Shown piece by piece: positions 19,150 through 31,738 of a stretch of DNA of 64,000 nt. The DNA comes from Silanimonas sp. (GTDB lineage: Bacteria; Pseudomonadota; Gammaproteobacteria; Xanthomonadales; Xanthomonadaceae): the NCBI RefSeq assembly GCF_027531545.1, contig NZ_JAPZSC010000001.1, positions 1-64,000 on the forward strand, given 5' to 3'. Position 1 is the first letter of the stretch; each line of letters begins with the position of its first letter. The position numbers and the translations under genes were made by a program. Below the pieces are notes generated by a model. That model worked only from the letters and a program-made list of their open reading frames with translations, was not told the origin of the DNA and searched no databases.

Positions 19150-20253
19150 TCAGAGCACGCCGCGACGCATCTGGTCGCGCTCGATGCTCTCGAACAGGGC
19201 CTGGAAGTTGCCCTCGCCGAAGCCCTCGTTGCCCTTGCGCTGGATGATCTCGAAGAAGATCGGGCCAATGGCGTTCTGCGTGAAGATCTGCAGCAGCTTG
19301 CGCGACTTCGTCTCCGGGTCGGCGTCGATCAGGATCTTGTTCTCGCGCAGGCGCGCCACGTCTTCGCCGTGGTTGGGGATGCGCGCGTCGATCACGTCGA
19401 AATAGGTGTCGGGCGTGTTGAGGAACTGCATGCCCTGCCCGCGCATCGCTTCGATGGTGGCGTAGATGTCGTCGGTGAAGCAGGCGATGTGCTGGATGCC
19501 CTCGCCGTGGTACGCGTCGAGGTACTCGTTGATCTGCGACTTCGGGTCCGACGACTCGTTCAGCGGGATGCGGACGATGCCGTCCGGCGCGGTCATGGCC
19601 TTCGAGACGAGGCCGGTCTTCGCGCCCTTGATATCGAAGTAGCGGATCTCGCGGAAGTTGAAGAGCTTCTCGTAGTAGTCCGACCACTTCTGCATGTTGC
19701 CGAAGTAGAGGTTGTGCGTGAGGTGGTCGATGAAGGTCAGGCCGAAGCCGAACGGGTTCGCATCGACGCCCGGAATCGCGACGAAATCGCGGTAGATGCT
19801 GTCGACGCTGCCGTAGTCGTCGACGAGGTAGAGCATGCAGCCGCCGATGCCCTGGATGACCGGGCGATCGATGGCCTTCGTGGCTTCGCGGGCCACGTAC
19901 TCGCCGCCAGCGGCCAGCGCCGCGGCCTGCACCTCATGCGCGTTCTTCTCGAAGCGGATCGCGAAACCGCAGGCCGAGGGGCCGTGCGCCTTGGCGAAAT
20001 CCGCCGCGAAGCTGTCCGGGTCCTCGTTGACGAGGAAGTGCACGCCGCCCTGCCGGTACAGGGTGATCGGGCGCGCCTTGTGCTTGCGCACCGCGGTGAA
20101 GCCCATCGCGCGGAAGTAGGCGTGCAGCATTTCGCCCTGCCCGGCCGGTGCCGCGAACTCGACGAACTCGAAGCCGTCGATGCCCATCGGGTTCTCGAAG
20201 GTGGTGACGTTCATGCCGAGGTTCGGCGCGGCGATTGCGGGAGAAGCGTTCAT
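19150..20253 (-). CDS. hpd: 4-hydroxyphenylpyruvate dioxygenase
   Basis: A 367-residue Fe(II) enzyme that converts 4-hydroxyphenylpyruvate to homogentisate. It has two vicinal-oxygen-chelate domains. The C-terminal one carries [11 protein letters not shown] (iron His) and the family signature [20 protein letters not shown] followed by [12 protein letters not shown]. It is the first gene of the catabolic operon and is read from the predicted promoter at 20305-20333, within which lies a perfect palindrome. The predicted 5' leader is about 45 bases. Confidence 0.97.
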   Translation of the reverse strand: MNASPAIAAPNLGMNVTTFENPMGIDGFEFVEFAAPAGQGEMLHAYFRAMGFTAVRKHKARPITLYRQGGVHFLVNEDPDSFAADFAKAHGPSACGFAIRFEKNAHEVQAAALAAGGEYVAREATKAIDRPVIQGIGGCMLYLVDDYGSVDSIYRDFVAIPGVDANPFGFGLTFIDHLTHNLYFGNMQKWSDYYEKLFNFREIRYFDIKGAKTGLVSKAMTAPDGIVRIPLNESSDPKSQINEYLDAYHGEGIQHIACFTDDIYATIEAMRGQGMQFLNTPDTYFDVIDARIPNHGEDVARLRENKILIDADPETKSRKLLQIFTQNAIGPIFFEIIQRKGNEGFGEGNFQALFESIERDQMRRGVL

Positions 20254-20304
20254 GGCATGCTCCGGAGCTGGGGACGGGACGGCACAGGGGATGGTTCGCC
20301 GCCC

Positions 20305-20333
20305 GTTATAGTTTCATTTGAAACCACGCGCAA
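20305..20333 (-). promoter_or_regulatory. Predicted sigma-70 promoter of the hpd operon
   Basis: On the minus strand TTGCGC (20328-20333) and TATAAC (20305-20310) are exactly 17 bases apart. The spacer is almost filled by the 14-base palindrome of the adjacent entry. A repressor bound there would block RNA polymerase directly. Confidence 0.7.
20311..20324. promoter_or_regulatory. Operator palindrome GTTTCATTTGAAAC between hpd and the MarR gene
   Basis: Six-base arms GTTTCA/TGAAAC with a two-base centre form a perfect inverted repeat of the size and type bound by MarR dimers. It lies between the -35 and -10 boxes of the hpd promoter and 32 bases upstream of the divergent marR-family start codon. 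One bound dimer could control both directions. Binding by the adjacent regulator is inferred. Confidence 0.7.
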
Positions 20334-20356
20334 CTTGCGCCGCACTGCAGCATCCG

Positions 20357-20842
20357 ATGCTCGACCTCGAACGCTTCCTGCCCTACCGCCTGTCCGTGTT
20401 GTCGAACCGCATCAGCGCCGACATCGCCCAGCTCTACGAGACCCGCTACGGCATGGCCATCCCGGAGTGGCGGGTGATCGCCGTCCTGGCGAAGCGCCCC
20501 GGCCTCTCGGCCACGGAAGTGGCCCAGCGCACGGCCATGGACAAGGTGGCGGTGAGCCGCGCGGTGTCCTCCCTGCTGGATGCCGGCCGCATCCAGCGCG
20601 ACATCGACAGCGACGACCGCCGCAAGAGCGTGCTCCGGCTGACGGACGCCGGCAAGGCCGTCTACGAGGACATCGCCCCGCAGGCCCTCGCCTACGAACA
20701 GCGCCTGCTCGGCGCCCTGCGCACCGACGAGCGCCAGGCCCTCGACCGCCTGCTCGCACGGATGGAGCAGCTCACCGCCGAGGCGGACCGCGCCGAGCGC
20801 GCCGCGCGAGCGGCAGCCAGCGCCGCGGCGTCGATGCCCTGA
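20357..20842 (+). CDS. MarR-family regulator, probably of the hpd-hmgA-fahA-maiA operon
   Basis: The 161-residue product is a winged helix-turn-helix protein of the MarR family. It has GLSATEVAQRTAMDKVAVSR as the recognition-helix region (about residues 47-66), SDDRRKSVLRLTDAGK as the wing, and a C-terminal dimerisation helix. It is transcribed divergently from hpd. Many such regulators respond to an aromatic catabolic intermediate; homogentisate or 4-hydroxyphenylpyruvate would be the natural candidates here. The ATG at 20357 is chosen because the conserved part starts there; it lacks an evident Shine-Dalgarno sequence, and a TTG further up lies within the operator. Confidence 0.85.
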   Translation: MLDLERFLPYRLSVLSNRISADIAQLYETRYGMAIPEWRVIAVLAKRPGLSATEVAQRTAMDKVAVSRAVSSLLDAGRIQRDIDSDDRRKSVLRLTDAGKAVYEDIAPQALAYEQRLLGALRTDERQALDRLLARMEQLTAEADRAERAARAAASAAASMP

Positions 20843-20894
20843 CCCGCCGCTCAAGCCTGGCGCGCGGCTGACCGCGACGAGGTCCCGAAAACGA

Positions 20895-20920
20895 AACGGC
20901 CCGGATCACTCCGGGCCGTT
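20895..20920. terminator. Bidirectional terminator between the MarR gene and the POT transporter
   Basis: Ten-base stem AACGGCCCGG / CCGGGCCGTT with a six-base loop, located between two converging genes. It is flanked by A/T-containing sequence on both sides (CGTTTTCG on the minus side, CGCGTTTC on the plus side). Confidence 0.7.
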
Positions 20921-20945
20921 CGCGTTTCAGCGTTTGCCGAGGCGC

Positions 20946-22448
20946 TTACTTCACGCCGTGCATCAGCTTCTGGATCAGCGGGGCGAGCAGGAACAGCGAA
21001 ACACCGCCGATCAACAGCGCCCAGAACCCGAAGGTGTAGCCCGACAGGGCCGAGGCCGCGGTCATGCCGCCCTCGCCCGATACATGGCCGGCGAAGATGC
21101 CCGACAGGTTGTTGCCGATGCCGGTGGAGAGGAACCAGCCGCCCATGCCGAAGCCGACGAGGCGCAGCGGGGCCAGCTTGGTCACCATCGAGAGGCCGAT
21201 CGGCGACAGGCAGAGCTCGCCGATCGACTGGATCCAGTAGACCGCGAACAGGGTCCAGAACGGGATCTTCATCGTCTCCGGGTCGACCATGCTGCCCAGG
21301 GCAATCATCAGCAGCAGGAAAGCGAGGCCGTTGAAGAGGATGCCGAGGCCGAACTTGCGCGGGATCGACGGATTCCACGAACCCATCTTCACCCAGCCCC
21401 AGGCGATGAGCGGAGCCAGCACGATGATGGCCACCGAGTTCACCGACTGGAACCACGCCGTCGGGAAGGTCATGAAGCCGAGGTCGCGGTTGACGATCTG
21501 GTCGGCGAGGAAGGTGAACGAGCTGCCCGCCTGCTCGAAGAACATCCAGAACAGGATGTTGAAGGCGAAGATGATCAGCATGGCGATCACCTTGTCGCGG
21601 GCCTGCGCGCCGTTCTTGATGCCCTCGACCAGCAGCATGCCGGCCAGCACGACGAACATCACGGTGAGGATGATCTGCAGCGTCGCCGCGCCCATGGCCA
21701 GCAGGGCATAGACCACCGGCACAGCAATGGCGCAGCCGACGAACACGGTCACGACCCGGCCGATGCCGCCGGCACCTTCCGGCGCCTCGCCCACGCCCTT
21801 GAGCTGGGCACGGCCCATGTAGAACCAGAACAGCGAGATCACCATGCCGATACCCGCGGCGATGAACACGACCTTGTAGGCCGGCATCGCTTCGGTGCCG
21901 AAGATCTTGGCGGCAAGGATCTGGGTCAGGATCGGCGAGATCATCGCGCCGAGGTTGATGCCCATGTAGAAGATGGTGAAGCCCGAATCGCGGCGCTCGT
22001 CACCGGTGGCGTAGATCTTGCCGACGAGGGTCGAGATGATCGGCTTGAACAGGCCGTTGCCGACGACGATGGTGGCGAGACCGAGCTTGAAGACCGTCTC
22101 GTTGGGCACGGCGATCATGAACAGGCCGGCGGCCATGAACACGGCGCCGACGAGGATCGAGCGCTGGTAGCCGAGGTACTTGTCGGCCACGAGCCCGCCG
22201 AAGATGGCGGCGGCGTAGACGAGGGCGAGATACGAACCGTAGATCAGGCCGGCCGGCTGCTGACCCGCCGCATCGCCGCCGTGGAACTGCGCCACGATGT
22301 ACAGCACCAGCGCCCAGCGGATGCCGTAGAACGCGAAGCGCTCCCAGAACTCCGACATGAACAGCATCCACAGCGGCTTCGGATGGCCGAGCAGCTGGTC
22401 GAAGGCCGGCGGCGGCGTGGCCGTCGCGGAAGTTGCAGCACCGCTCAT
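20946..22448 (-). CDS. Proton-coupled peptide transporter (POT/PTR2 family)
   Basis: A 500-residue inner-membrane symporter with about 12-14 membrane segments. It has the ExxER proton-coupling motif (EFWERFAFYG, about residues 33-42), the family signature FYMGINLGAMISPIL and the EQAGSSF segment in the second half. POT proteins import di- and tripeptides with protons. In a species with a T2SS that could secrete proteases, this fits uptake of peptide degradation products. It is not obviously co-transcribed with its neighbours. Confidence 0.92.
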   Translation of the reverse strand: MSGAATSATATPPPAFDQLLGHPKPLWMLFMSEFWERFAFYGIRWALVLYIVAQFHGGDAAGQQPAGLIYGSYLALVYAAAIFGGLVADKYLGYQRSILVGAVFMAAGLFMIAVPNETVFKLGLATIVVGNGLFKPIISTLVGKIYATGDERRDSGFTIFYMGINLGAMISPILTQILAAKIFGTEAMPAYKVVFIAAGIGMVISLFWFYMGRAQLKGVGEAPEGAGGIGRVVTVFVGCAIAVPVVYALLAMGAATLQIILTVMFVVLAGMLLVEGIKNGAQARDKVIAMLIIFAFNILFWMFFEQAGSSFTFLADQIVNRDLGFMTFPTAWFQSVNSVAIIVLAPLIAWGWVKMGSWNPSIPRKFGLGILFNGLAFLLLMIALGSMVDPETMKIPFWTLFAVYWIQSIGELCLSPIGLSMVTKLAPLRLVGFGMGGWFLSTGIGNNLSGIFAGHVSGEGGMTAASALSGYTFGFWALLIGGVSLFLLAPLIQKLMHGVK

Positions 22449-22575
22449 GCGGTATCCCCTTGGTTCGTCAGGAAGAGAAACCCGACAACAGGCGCCGGGG
22501 CCGCGACTGTGTACCGTTTGTGAAGGCGGAGGTCAAACCGCGTTGCGGCATGGCTTCGGACGGCCCACGAAAAAA

Positions 22576-22600
22576 GACGCCCCGCACGAGGCGGGGCGTC
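22576..22600 (-). terminator. Rho-independent terminator of the AbgT-family gene
   Basis: Perfect ten-base stem GACGCCCCGC / GCGGGGCGTC with a five-base loop. On the minus strand it is followed by TTTTTTCG. It lies 22 bases after the stop at 22623. Confidence 0.88.
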
Positions 22601-22622
22601 CTAGGGCGACCAAGCCGGGGGA

Positions 22623-24194
<1,572 letters not shown>

Positions 24195-24267
24195 GCGGGG
24201 ATCACCGGATGGGAAGGACGCGCGACTAAAGCCGGGCCGCCGTCAGCAGCCCGTGAAGATCGCGTCG

Positions 24268-25122
24268 TCAGCCCGCCCCGAGGGCGGTCCGGACGTCGAA
24301 CAGCTCGGGGAAGAAAGTGAGGTCCAAGGCCTGCTTCAGGAAGCCCGCCCCCGAACTGCCGCCGGTGCCGGCCTTGAAGCCGATGATGCGTTCGACCGTC
24401 TTCAGATGCCGGAAGCGCCAGAGCTGGAAGTTCACCTCGAGGTCCACCAGCGATTCACACAAGTGGTAGGCGTCCCAGTGGGTGGCGGTGTCGGCATAGA
24501 TGCCAACCAGCGTGGGCACCAGATCAGCGCGACGGGCGTGCGGCTGGCGCACGTCGCGGGCGAGCAGGTCGGCCGGCACGGCGTGACCGCGGCGGGCGAG
24601 GAAGCGCAGCACCTCGTCGTAGAGGCTGGGGGCCTCGTAGACGGCCGCCAGCGCCGCGTGCTCGGCCGGCTCGTGGGCGAACACCGCCAGCATCGCGGCG
24701 TTCTTGTTGCCGAGCAGGAACTCGATCATCCGGTACTGCAGCGACTGGAAGCCCGAGGACGGCCCGAGATGCGGCCGGATGCCCGCGTACTCGCTGGGCG
24801 TCAGCGTCTCGAGCACGCTCCATTGCTCGACCAGCTGCTTCTGCACGTGCTTGACCCGGGCGATGCCCTTGAGCGCGCGATCGAGCCGGTCCTCGCGAAG
24901 GTGGCCGATGGCCGCCTGCAGTTCGGCGATGACCAGCTTCATCCACAGCTCGGAGGTCTGGTGCTGGACGATGAACAGCAGCTCGTCGTGGTTGTCCGGC
25001 GCGCTGCGCGGCTGCTGGGCGGCCAGCAACACGTCGAGACGCAGGTATCCGGAGTAACTCAGGCGGTCGCGGAGGTCGGTGGTGATGCCGACTTCCAGCG
25101 GGCGGTGGACGGGATCGGTCAT
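24268..25122 (-). CDS. kynA: Tryptophan 2,3-dioxygenase
   Basis: A 284-residue haem dioxygenase that opens the indole ring of L-tryptophan to N-formylkynurenine. Family stretches are [32 protein letters not shown], the haem-ligand segment with [12 protein letters not shown] and the TGGSSG loop. The start at 25122 gives the usual short N-terminus before YSGYLRLD. The later kynurenine-pathway genes are not in the window. Together with the tyrosine operon it marks a region of aromatic amino acid catabolism. Confidence 0.95.
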   Translation of the reverse strand: MTDPVHRPLEVGITTDLRDRLSYSGYLRLDVLLAAQQPRSAPDNHDELLFIVQHQTSELWMKLVIAELQAAIGHLREDRLDRALKGIARVKHVQKQLVEQWSVLETLTPSEYAGIRPHLGPSSGFQSLQYRMIEFLLGNKNAAMLAVFAHEPAEHAALAAVYEAPSLYDEVLRFLARRGHAVPADLLARDVRQPHARRADLVPTLVGIYADTATHWDAYHLCESLVDLEVNFQLWRFRHLKTVERIIGFKAGTGGSSGAGFLKQALDLTFFPELFDVRTALGAG

Positions 25123-25282
25123 GGGGATGCTGAACAGGGTGGCCGGACAGTCTACGGGGCCGCCTCGCACGCCCGGCGAATGAACCGGACGTAAACAAGA
25201 CGTCACATTCGCGAGTAAACTACGCGGCCGTTCGCGCGGCCCCCAAGCGCGCGATGCCCCCCCCTTCTTCCGAGCCCTGCCG

Positions 25283-28200
25283 ATGCGTCTCCCGACGACG
25301 GCCGCCCTTGCGGCCGCCCTCCTGTTCCTGTCCGCCACGACCGCCTCCGCCCAGACCGTCCCCCTGTCGGGAGGCACGTACTCGCAGAACTTCGACACCC
25401 TGTCGAACACCGCGGGGAGCACGACCAACACGGCCCTGCCCACCGGATGGCTCCTCAACGAAACCGGCGGCGGCGCGCGCGACAACGAGCAGTACGCCGT
25501 CGACACCGGCGCCTCGAACACCGGCGACACGTTCAGCTATGGCGCCGCCGGCTCCACAGAACGCGCCCTCGGATCGATCCGAAGCGGCACGCTGATCGCG
25601 ACCTACGGCGCCTGCTTCACGAACCAGAGCGGCGCCACGCTGGCGAACATCGACGTCGGCTATACCGGCGAGCAGTGGCGCCTCGGTACGGCGGCCCGTT
25701 CGGACCGCCTTGATGCCCAGTACAGCCTCGATGCCACCAGCCTGACCACGGGCACCTGGACGGACATCGACACGCTGGACTTCACCACGCCCAACAGCGG
25801 CGGCACCGCGGGCGCACGCGACGGCAACGCCGCCGGCAACCGGACGGCGATCGCCGCCTCCATCAATGCACTGGCGATCGCCAACGGAGCGTCCTTCTGC
25901 CTCCGGTGGGTCGACGTCGATGCGAGTGGCGCCGACGACGGCCTCGCGATCGACGACTTCACCCTGACGGCCGGTTCGGCGACGCCGACGCTGTCGATCA
26001 ATGACGTCACCGTGGCCGAGGGGAACAGCGGGGCCACCAGCGCCACCTTCACGGTCAGCCTCAACCAGCCCGCGCCCGCGGGTGGCGTCACGTTCGACAT
26101 CGGAACCGCCGATGGCACCGCCACCGCCAGCAGCGACTATGTCGCCAAAGCGCTGTCCGGCCAGTCGATCGCGGCCGGGGCCAGCACCGCGAACTTCACC
26201 GTCGACATCAGCGGCGACACGCAGGTCGAGGCGAACGAGACGCTCTTCGTGAACGTCACCAACGTCATCGGCGCGAACGTCGCTGACGGCCAGGGCCTCG
26301 GCACGATCACCAACGACGACGCCGCTGCCTCCCCCGACCTGTCGATCAACGACGCCAGCCTGTTCGAAGGCAATGCCGGGACGACGATCGCCCGATTCAC
26401 GGTGAGCCTCGCGACCCCGGCCCCGGCCGGCGGCGTCCGCTTCGACATCGCGACGGCGGACGGAACGGCCTCGGCCGGCAGCGACTACGTCGCCCGCAAC
26501 TTGGCAGCCGAGACCATCGCCGCGGGCGCCAGCAGCCTCGACTTTGACGTGACGATCAACGGCGACTCGACGCTCGAGGCCGACGAGACCTTCACCGTCA
26601 CGATCGCCAATGTCAGCGGCGCCACCGTGGTGGACGGCAGCGCGACGGGCACGATCCGCAACGACGACGTGGCGCTGACGGCGATCCACGCCATCCAGGG
26701 CAACGGGGCACAGTCGCCCTTGGTGGGGACGGATGTGACGGTGGAAGGCATCGTCACGGCGCGCAAATCCAACAACGGCTTCTTCCTGCAGACCGCCGAA
26801 GGTGAGGCCGACGCCGACCCGACGACCTCGCAGGGCATCTTCGTCTTCACCTCCAGCGCGCCCCCGGCCGCGGCGGCCGTGGGGAACCGCGTCCGTGTCT
26901 TCGGCCGGGTCACCGAGTTCGCGTTCAGCGACACCGTCAGCCGCTCCCTGCCGATCACGCAGCTCGCGAGCAACGCGGGCGCCGGCGTGACGCTCAGCGT
27001 GACCCTGATCGCCAGTGGACAGCCGCTGCCCGCCACGGTCGACCTGCAGACTGCCGACCTCGCCCCGGGCAATGGCCCGGAAGCCATGGAGCGCTTCGAG
27101 GGAATGCGCGTGCGCGCACCGTCGCTGGTCACGGTCGCGCCGACGAATGCCAACATCAGCGAGGCGAACGCGACGGCGACGAATGGAAACGGCGTGTTCT
27201 TCGCCACGCTGGCTGGCGTGCCGCGCCCGCTGCGCGAAGCCGGACTCGACCCCGACGAGCTGGTCGCAACGACGGCGCCGTCGACGGTGCCGCGCTTCGA
27301 CAACAACTCCGAGCTCCTTCGCGTGGACAGCGATGGCCAGATCGGGGCGCTGCGCGTGTCGGCGGACGCCGGCGTTGCCCTGAGCAACCTCGTTGGCGTC
27401 ATCGACTACGCGTTCAACTACTACTCGCTGTTGCCCGATGCCGGCCAGCTGCAGGTCGACGCCGGCGGCTTCCTGGCCGGCGGCCGCGCTGCGGCCGCCG
27501 TCCCCACCCCGGCTAGCGACATGGCCACCGTTGGCGGCTTCAACATCCTGCGCTTCTTCGACAGCGTCAACGACCCCCTCGTTGGCGAGCCGGTACTGAC
27601 CGCGGCCGCCTTGGACCGCCGGCTCACCCAGACCACCGAAGCCATCTGCCGCTACGTGCGCGTGCCCGACATCCTCGGCATCGTCGAGGTCGAGAACCTC
27701 GCCGTGCTGACCCAGCTGGCGGACCGCATCAACGCCTCCGGCGCCGCCGGGACCAACGGCTGCACGCAGAACCCGCAGTACGTCGCCTACCTCGTGGAAG
27801 GCAACGACGTCGGCGGCATCGATGTCGGCTACCTGGTGTCGACCCGCGAAGTTCGCTCGGGCGTGCCGCGGGTCCGCGTGCTCGAAGTGCAGCAGATCGG
27901 CAAGGATGCGCTGTTCACCAACCCGGACGCGAGCACCGAGCTCCTGAACGACCGACCGCCCTTGCTCCTGCGCGCCGTGGTCGAGCATCCGAATGGCGCG
28001 TCGGAGGCCTTCACCGTCATCAACAACCACATGCGTTCGCTGGGTGGCGCGTCCGACACCGCGGCAGGCAGCAACGGCTGGGCCACCTCGGGGGAACGCG
28101 TGCGCGCCAAGCGGGGCCAGCAGGCGGTGTTCCTCGCCAACATCGTCCAGCAGCGTCAGACGGCCGACAGCAACGAGCGGCTGCTGCTCCTCGGCGACTT

Positions 28201-31200
28201 CAACGTCTTCGAGTTCAATGACGGCCTCGTCGACGGGATGGGGATCGTGACAGGCAACGCCGCGCCGGCCGACCAGGTGCTGACGCACTTCCCGAGCCCG
28301 GTGACGACGCCGCTGACCGTATTGACACCACTCTCGCCGCGCGACGATCGCTATTCGTTCGCCTTCGACGGCAATGCCCAGTCCCTCGACCATGCGGTGG
28401 TCAACCAGCGTGTGCTCGACAGCCTGCTGGCGGTGAAGGCCGAGCACGCGAGGATCAATGCCGATTTCGCGGAAACGCGCTTTGGCACGGGCCCCTTGCG
28501 CGTTTCGGACCACGATCCCGTCGTGCTCCAACTCACCGCGGCGAGCTTCCGCAGCGTCAATCTGCGTGTCGGCGCGTTCCCCACCGCGAGGACCATCAGC
28601 ATCGGCCAGTCCCTCGGCTGGACGGTCGATGTGGTGTCGGACGGCGATGTGGCTCCCGGCACAGCAGTGGAGCTTCGCGTCGACCGTCCGCTGAACGGAC
28701 TGGCGGTCGCCGCCCCGAGCGGATGGACGTGCGCGCCGATCACAACGACCGCAACCACCACGTCCACCACCTGTCGCCGCGAGTCCTTCGCCTCCGGTGC
28801 ACTGGCGACGTTCCAGGTGTCCCTGGCGAACAGCAGCGGATTGGCCAACGGAGACATCGCGTTGACCGCCACCGCCGAAAGTCGGGGCACCGAACTGACG
28901 CCCGCCGACAACACGACCAGCGCCACCATCGCCGTCGTCGCCAATCGCGCCCCGGAATTCAGCGGCACGCCAAGCATCTCAGGGACCCCCGTTGCGGGGG
29001 CCGTGCTGTACGTTTCTGTCGGCTGGAGGGACCCCGAAAACGATCCGACGACCATCACCATCGTTTGGCGTCGGAACGGCACGCCGATCCCCGGCGCCGC
29101 CGGCTCGAGCTACACCGTGAGGACGGGTGACCGCGGGGCGAGCATCGATTTCGAGGCGACCGTCCGGGACGCCACCAACGAGGCCAGGATCACCAGCCGA
29201 GCCGTCGTCATCGTCAACGCGCCCCCCGTCGCGACGTCCGACACCTACACGGCCGGAGCCGACTTGGCCTTAGAGATTCCGACCCCGGGCGTGCTTGCCA
29301 ACGACACCGATGCCGACGGCGATGCCTTGACGGCTCGCCTCCGGAGTGCACCCAGCGAGGGCACGGTCACGGTCTCTGACGCCGGGGCGCTGCGCTTCGT
29401 GCCACCCGAGGGCTTCAGGGGCCGCGTAACCTTCGACTACGAGGCCTGCGACCCCCAGAACGCCTGCTCCACCGCGACCGTGGCGATCACGATGACGGGC
29501 CCGCGGTTCGGTGTCCGAGACGACCTTGTCCGGATCGGTGAGAACAGTGGCGTCGCTTCGATCAATGTCCTGGGCAACGACGTCTTCGAGGCGTCAGCGC
29601 TGGCGGGCGGGCGCCTCGAGATCATCCAAGGGCCGGCCTACGGGACGGCGAGCATCGACAGCGCGAGCACATCGGGCAACGTCGCCGACGACCGGGTGGT
29701 CTACCGCCCGGTGAACGACCGCAGCGGAGAAGATCGACTCGAGTACCGACTCTGCGACAACCGCAGTCGCTGCGCGCAGGGCCGGTTGCAGCTGATCGTC
29801 ACTCCGATTGCCGAATCCGCCCTGCGATTGCAGAGGGACGGTACGAGCGGTGCCGTCGACGTTACGGTCCGCGGATTCCGCGCAACCTCGGACGCGCGCA
29901 TCAACGTCACCCCCGCCGTCGCGGCGCAGCGCTTCGAGCTTGCCGTGCCCGCCGATCGGACCTTCGAGACGACGTGGGACAACGCGGACGGCTGGCGCGC
30001 TGAACTGCGCACGCTGCCGAGCGCGAGCGTCGCACGCCAGTGGCGCGTGCTCGTCGAAACGCCAGGGCCCTTCGGGGACGGCATCGATCTCTACGTCGGC
30101 ATCGACGACGACGGGCAGGGCGACGCGGAACGCGGAGAACTGAGGTGCACCGCAGCCATGACGAGCCTAATCGAGCGCTGTTCGCTCACGGTGGAGGTTC
30201 CGGCGAACACGCTGGTCCGATACTGGGTCATGGGCCATATGCCCCATGGCGGCGCAAGCATCGCTCGCGTGGAAGTCTTCGAGGTTCCGGTGCTAGCGGG
30301 GACGCCGTCCCTGGTGGCCACCGGCCCGGCGCGCGCCGACCGCCTGGCGGAATGGCCCGTGCGGCTGGCGTGGAATGAACCCACCCTTCTCGACGGCGAG
30401 CGGCGCGTCGCATGGCTGAGCATCGCGGAGGCCCCAGGCGCGCCGGCCGCATGGATGCCGGTGTCAATCGAACGTCGAGGAGGTGCCGTCGGCCCACTTG
30501 CAGCCCCGGAGGGCGGAGCGCCCCTGCCCTTCAGTCCGCCGACGCTTCGACTCGCCCCCAACGAGGAGGCGCGTCGCGTGTTCGTCGACGTGCCCGCTGG
30601 AACGACACGCCTCTTGGTCAATCTGGGCACGTCGCAGCCGCTCGATTTCCAGGTGTTTGCCGCGCCGGCACCGACGGCGGGCCCGCAAGCGCCGCTGATC
30701 GCACCGGCCAATGGGACGGTCATTTCCGCCTCGCAGGAGGCCGGTGGAGTCGCGCGACAGATCGCGATCGAATCGCCGCCGGCGGGCCGCCTCTACCTCG
30801 TGCCGCGCAACCTCGGCACGGCCGTGGCGGAGGTCACGCTCGGCGTGGAACTCGTCGGGCAAGCGCCCGCCGTTCGCGGCGGCAGCTACTTCAACAGCGG
30901 CCGCAGTGGCCACGGGCTGTTCATGCACCCTGCGGGGAACCAGTGGGCCGGCGTCTGGTACACCTATCTTCAAGACGGCTCGGCCACCTGGTACTACCTG
31001 CAGGGCCCGGCGCCGGCGCAGAACGGCGTGTGGCGCGGCACGCTCTACCGCAGCAGCTGGAATGGCACGTCGAACACCCTGACGGCGATCGGCGGCGCGG
31101 TGGCCACGCCCACCGGGCCTGATGCGTTCACGTTCACCTACACGCTCGATGGCTACACGGGGAGCGAAGCCTTCTCGGCACTCGGCCGCGGCTGCCCGAG

Positions 31201-31597
31201 TGTCAGCGGAGGAACGCTGGACGCCAGTGGCAACTGGTTCGACCCCGCGCGTGCCGGAAGTGGCTACAGCGTGCAATTGTTCCCGAACTACGAGTTCCAT
31301 GCGGTCTACGGCTACGACGCCAGCGGCGTCGCACGCTTCGCGATTGCCGAACGCCCGCGTTTCGGTGGGGTGGACGAGACGCTGGTGCTCGAGCAACTCA
31401 ACGGCTTCTGCCCGGGGTGCGAACGCGACGCCGCTCCCCGGCGGACCAGCGTGGGAACGCTGCGCCGCGTCATCGGCGGAGGTGCACTGCAGAGCTTTAC
31501 CGTCGACGCGACCTTCGTGAACGGCGTGTCGGGCCGATGGGTCGGCACCGATCGCGTCCAGCCCCTCGGGATGACGCAGGGATGCGCTGTGCCTTGA
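25283..31597 (+). CDS. Very large secreted ExeM/NucH-type endonuclease with Calx-beta and cadherin-like modules
   Basis: The 2104-residue product has a Sec signal peptide (cleavage after ASA, residue 23). A beta-rich domain follows to about 230, then two Calx-beta repeats (about 231-347 and 349-460), an OB-fold region as in NucH/YhcR nucleases (462-600), and an endonuclease/exonuclease/phosphatase domain (about 748-1080). The catalytic pattern of that domain is visible: FNILRFF, the Glu in [21 protein letters not shown] and [10 protein letters not shown]. After it come DUF11-like, Ig/cadherin-like and VCBS-type repeats with AND-D-DAD calcium-type stretches. A C-terminal aromatic-rich domain from about 1868 contains [10 protein letters not shown] and [16 protein letters not shown]. 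ExeM-type nucleases are T2SS substrates in other genera, so export by the adjacent system is likely but inferred. No Shine-Dalgarno sequence is clear. Confidence 0.88.
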   Translation: MRLPTTAALAAALLFLSATTASAQTVPLSGGTYSQNFDTLSNTAGSTTNTALPTGWLLNETGGGARDNEQYAVDTGASNTGDTFSYGAAGSTERALGSIRSGTLIATYGACFTNQSGATLANIDVGYTGEQWRLGTAARSDRLDAQYSLDATSLTTGTWTDIDTLDFTTPNSGGTAGARDGNAAGNRTAIAASINALAIANGASFCLRWVDVDASGADDGLAIDDFTLTAGSATPTLSINDVTVAEGNSGATSATFTVSLNQPAPAGGVTFDIGTADGTATASSDYVAKALSGQSIAAGASTANFTVDISGDTQVEANETLFVNVTNVIGANVADGQGLGTITNDDAAASPDLSINDASLFEGNAGTTIARFTVSLATPAPAGGVRFDIATADGTASAGSDYVARNLAAETIAAGASSLDFDVTINGDSTLEADETFTVTIANVSGATVVDGSATGTIRNDDVALTAIHAIQGNGAQSPLVGTDVTVEGIVTARKSNNGFFLQTAEGEADADPTTSQGIFVFTSSAPPAAAAVGNRVRVFGRVTEFAFSDTVSRSLPITQLASNAGAGVTLSVTLIASGQPLPATVDLQTADLAPGNGPEAMERFEGMRVRAPSLVTVAPTNANISEANATATNGNGVFFATLAGVPRPLREAGLDPDELVATTAPSTVPRFDNNSELLRVDSDGQIGALRVSADAGVALSNLVGVIDYAFNYYSLLPDAGQLQVDAGGFLAGGRAAAAVPTPASDMATVGGFNILRFFDSVNDPLVGEPVLTAAALDRRLTQTTEAICRYVRVPDILGIVEVENLAVLTQLADRINASGAAGTNGCTQNPQYVAYLVEGNDVGGIDVGYLVSTREVRSGVPRVRVLEVQQIGKDALFTNPDASTELLNDRPPLLLRAVVEHPNGASEAFTVINNHMRSLGGASDTAAGSNGWATSGERVRAKRGQQAVFLANIVQQRQTADSNERLLLLGDFNVFEFNDGLVDGMGIVTGNAAPADQVLTHFPSPVTTPLTVLTPLSPRDDRYSFAFDGNAQSLDHAVVNQRVLDSLLAVKAEHARINADFAETRFGTGPLRVSDHDPVVLQLTAASFRSVNLRVGAFPTARTISIGQSLGWTVDVVSDGDVAPGTAVELRVDRPLNGLAVAAPSGWTCAPITTTATTTSTTCRRESFASGALATFQVSLANSSGLANGDIALTATAESRGTELTPADNTTSATIAVVANRAPEFSGTPSISGTPVAGAVLYVSVGWRDPENDPTTITIVWRRNGTPIPGAAGSSYTVRTGDRGASIDFEATVRDATNEARITSRAVVIVNAPPVATSDTYTAGADLALEIPTPGVLANDTDADGDALTARLRSAPSEGTVTVSDAGALRFVPPEGFRGRVTFDYEACDPQNACSTATVAITMTGPRFGVRDDLVRIGENSGVASINVLGNDVFEASALAGGRLEIIQGPAYGTASIDSASTSGNVADDRVVYRPVNDRSGEDRLEYRLCDNRSRCAQGRLQLIVTPIAESALRLQRDGTSGAVDVTVRGFRATSDARINVTPAVAAQRFELAVPADRTFETTWDNADGWRAELRTLPSASVARQWRVLVETPGPFGDGIDLYVGIDDDGQGDAERGELRCTAAMTSLIERCSLTVEVPANTLVRYWVMGHMPHGGASIARVEVFEVPVLAGTPSLVATGPARADRLAEWPVRLAWNEPTLLDGERRVAWLSIAEAPGAPAAWMPVSIERRGGAVGPLAAPEGGAPLPFSPPTLRLAPNEEARRVFVDVPAGTTRLLVNLGTSQPLDFQVFAAPAPTAGPQAPLIAPANGTVISASQEAGGVARQIAIESPPAGRLYLVPRNLGTAVAEVTLGVELVGQAPAVRGGSYFNSGRSGHGLFMHPAGNQWAGVWYTYLQDGSATWYYLQGPAPAQNGVWRGTLYRSSWNGTSNTLTAIGGAVATPTGPDAFTFTYTLDGYTGSEAFSALGRGCPSVSGGTLDASGNWFDPARAGSGYSVQLFPNYEFHAVYGYDASGVARFAIAERPRFGGVDETLVLEQLNGFCPGCERDAAPRRTSVGTLRRVIGGGALQSFTVDATFVNGVSGRWVGTDRVQPLGMTQGCAVP

Positions 31598-31630
31598 GCG
31601 GAAGCGCACCGCGAAAGCGCTGAGGAACGC

Positions 31631-31657
31631 AGAGGGCCCGGCCATGCCGGGCCCTCT
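31631..31657 (+). terminator. Terminator of the secreted nuclease gene
   Basis: Perfect twelve-base stem AGAGGGCCCGGC / GCCGGGCCCTCT with a three-base loop, followed by GCTTTGG. It lies 34 bases after the stop codon. Confidence 0.8.
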
Positions 31658-31680
31658 GCTTTGGTGCGACGCGACAGACC

Positions 31681-31710
31681 TTGTCGTCCGTGCCCTCCGC
31701 CTGCTATCAA
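31681..31710 (+). promoter_or_regulatory. Predicted promoter of the 2-oxoacid dehydrogenase genes
   Basis: TTGTCG (31681-31686) and TATCAA (31705-31710) are 18 bases apart. They lie between the terminator of the upstream gene and the E1-alpha start codon, with GGGAG about ten bases before that ATG. The boxes are only moderate matches. Confidence 0.45.
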
Positions 31711-31738
31711 GCAGGTCCCTTCGGCGGGAGCCCAGCGG

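Noticed and set aside
25216-25221. TAAACT as -10 box for the secreted nuclease gene
   Set aside because: No acceptable -35 element at the right distance.
25220-28531. 1103-codon open frame antisense to the secreted nuclease gene
   Set aside because: It is a shadow of the GC-rich coding strand: Arg/Gly/Val-rich low-complexity translation, no domain, and the sense frame has clear nuclease motifs.
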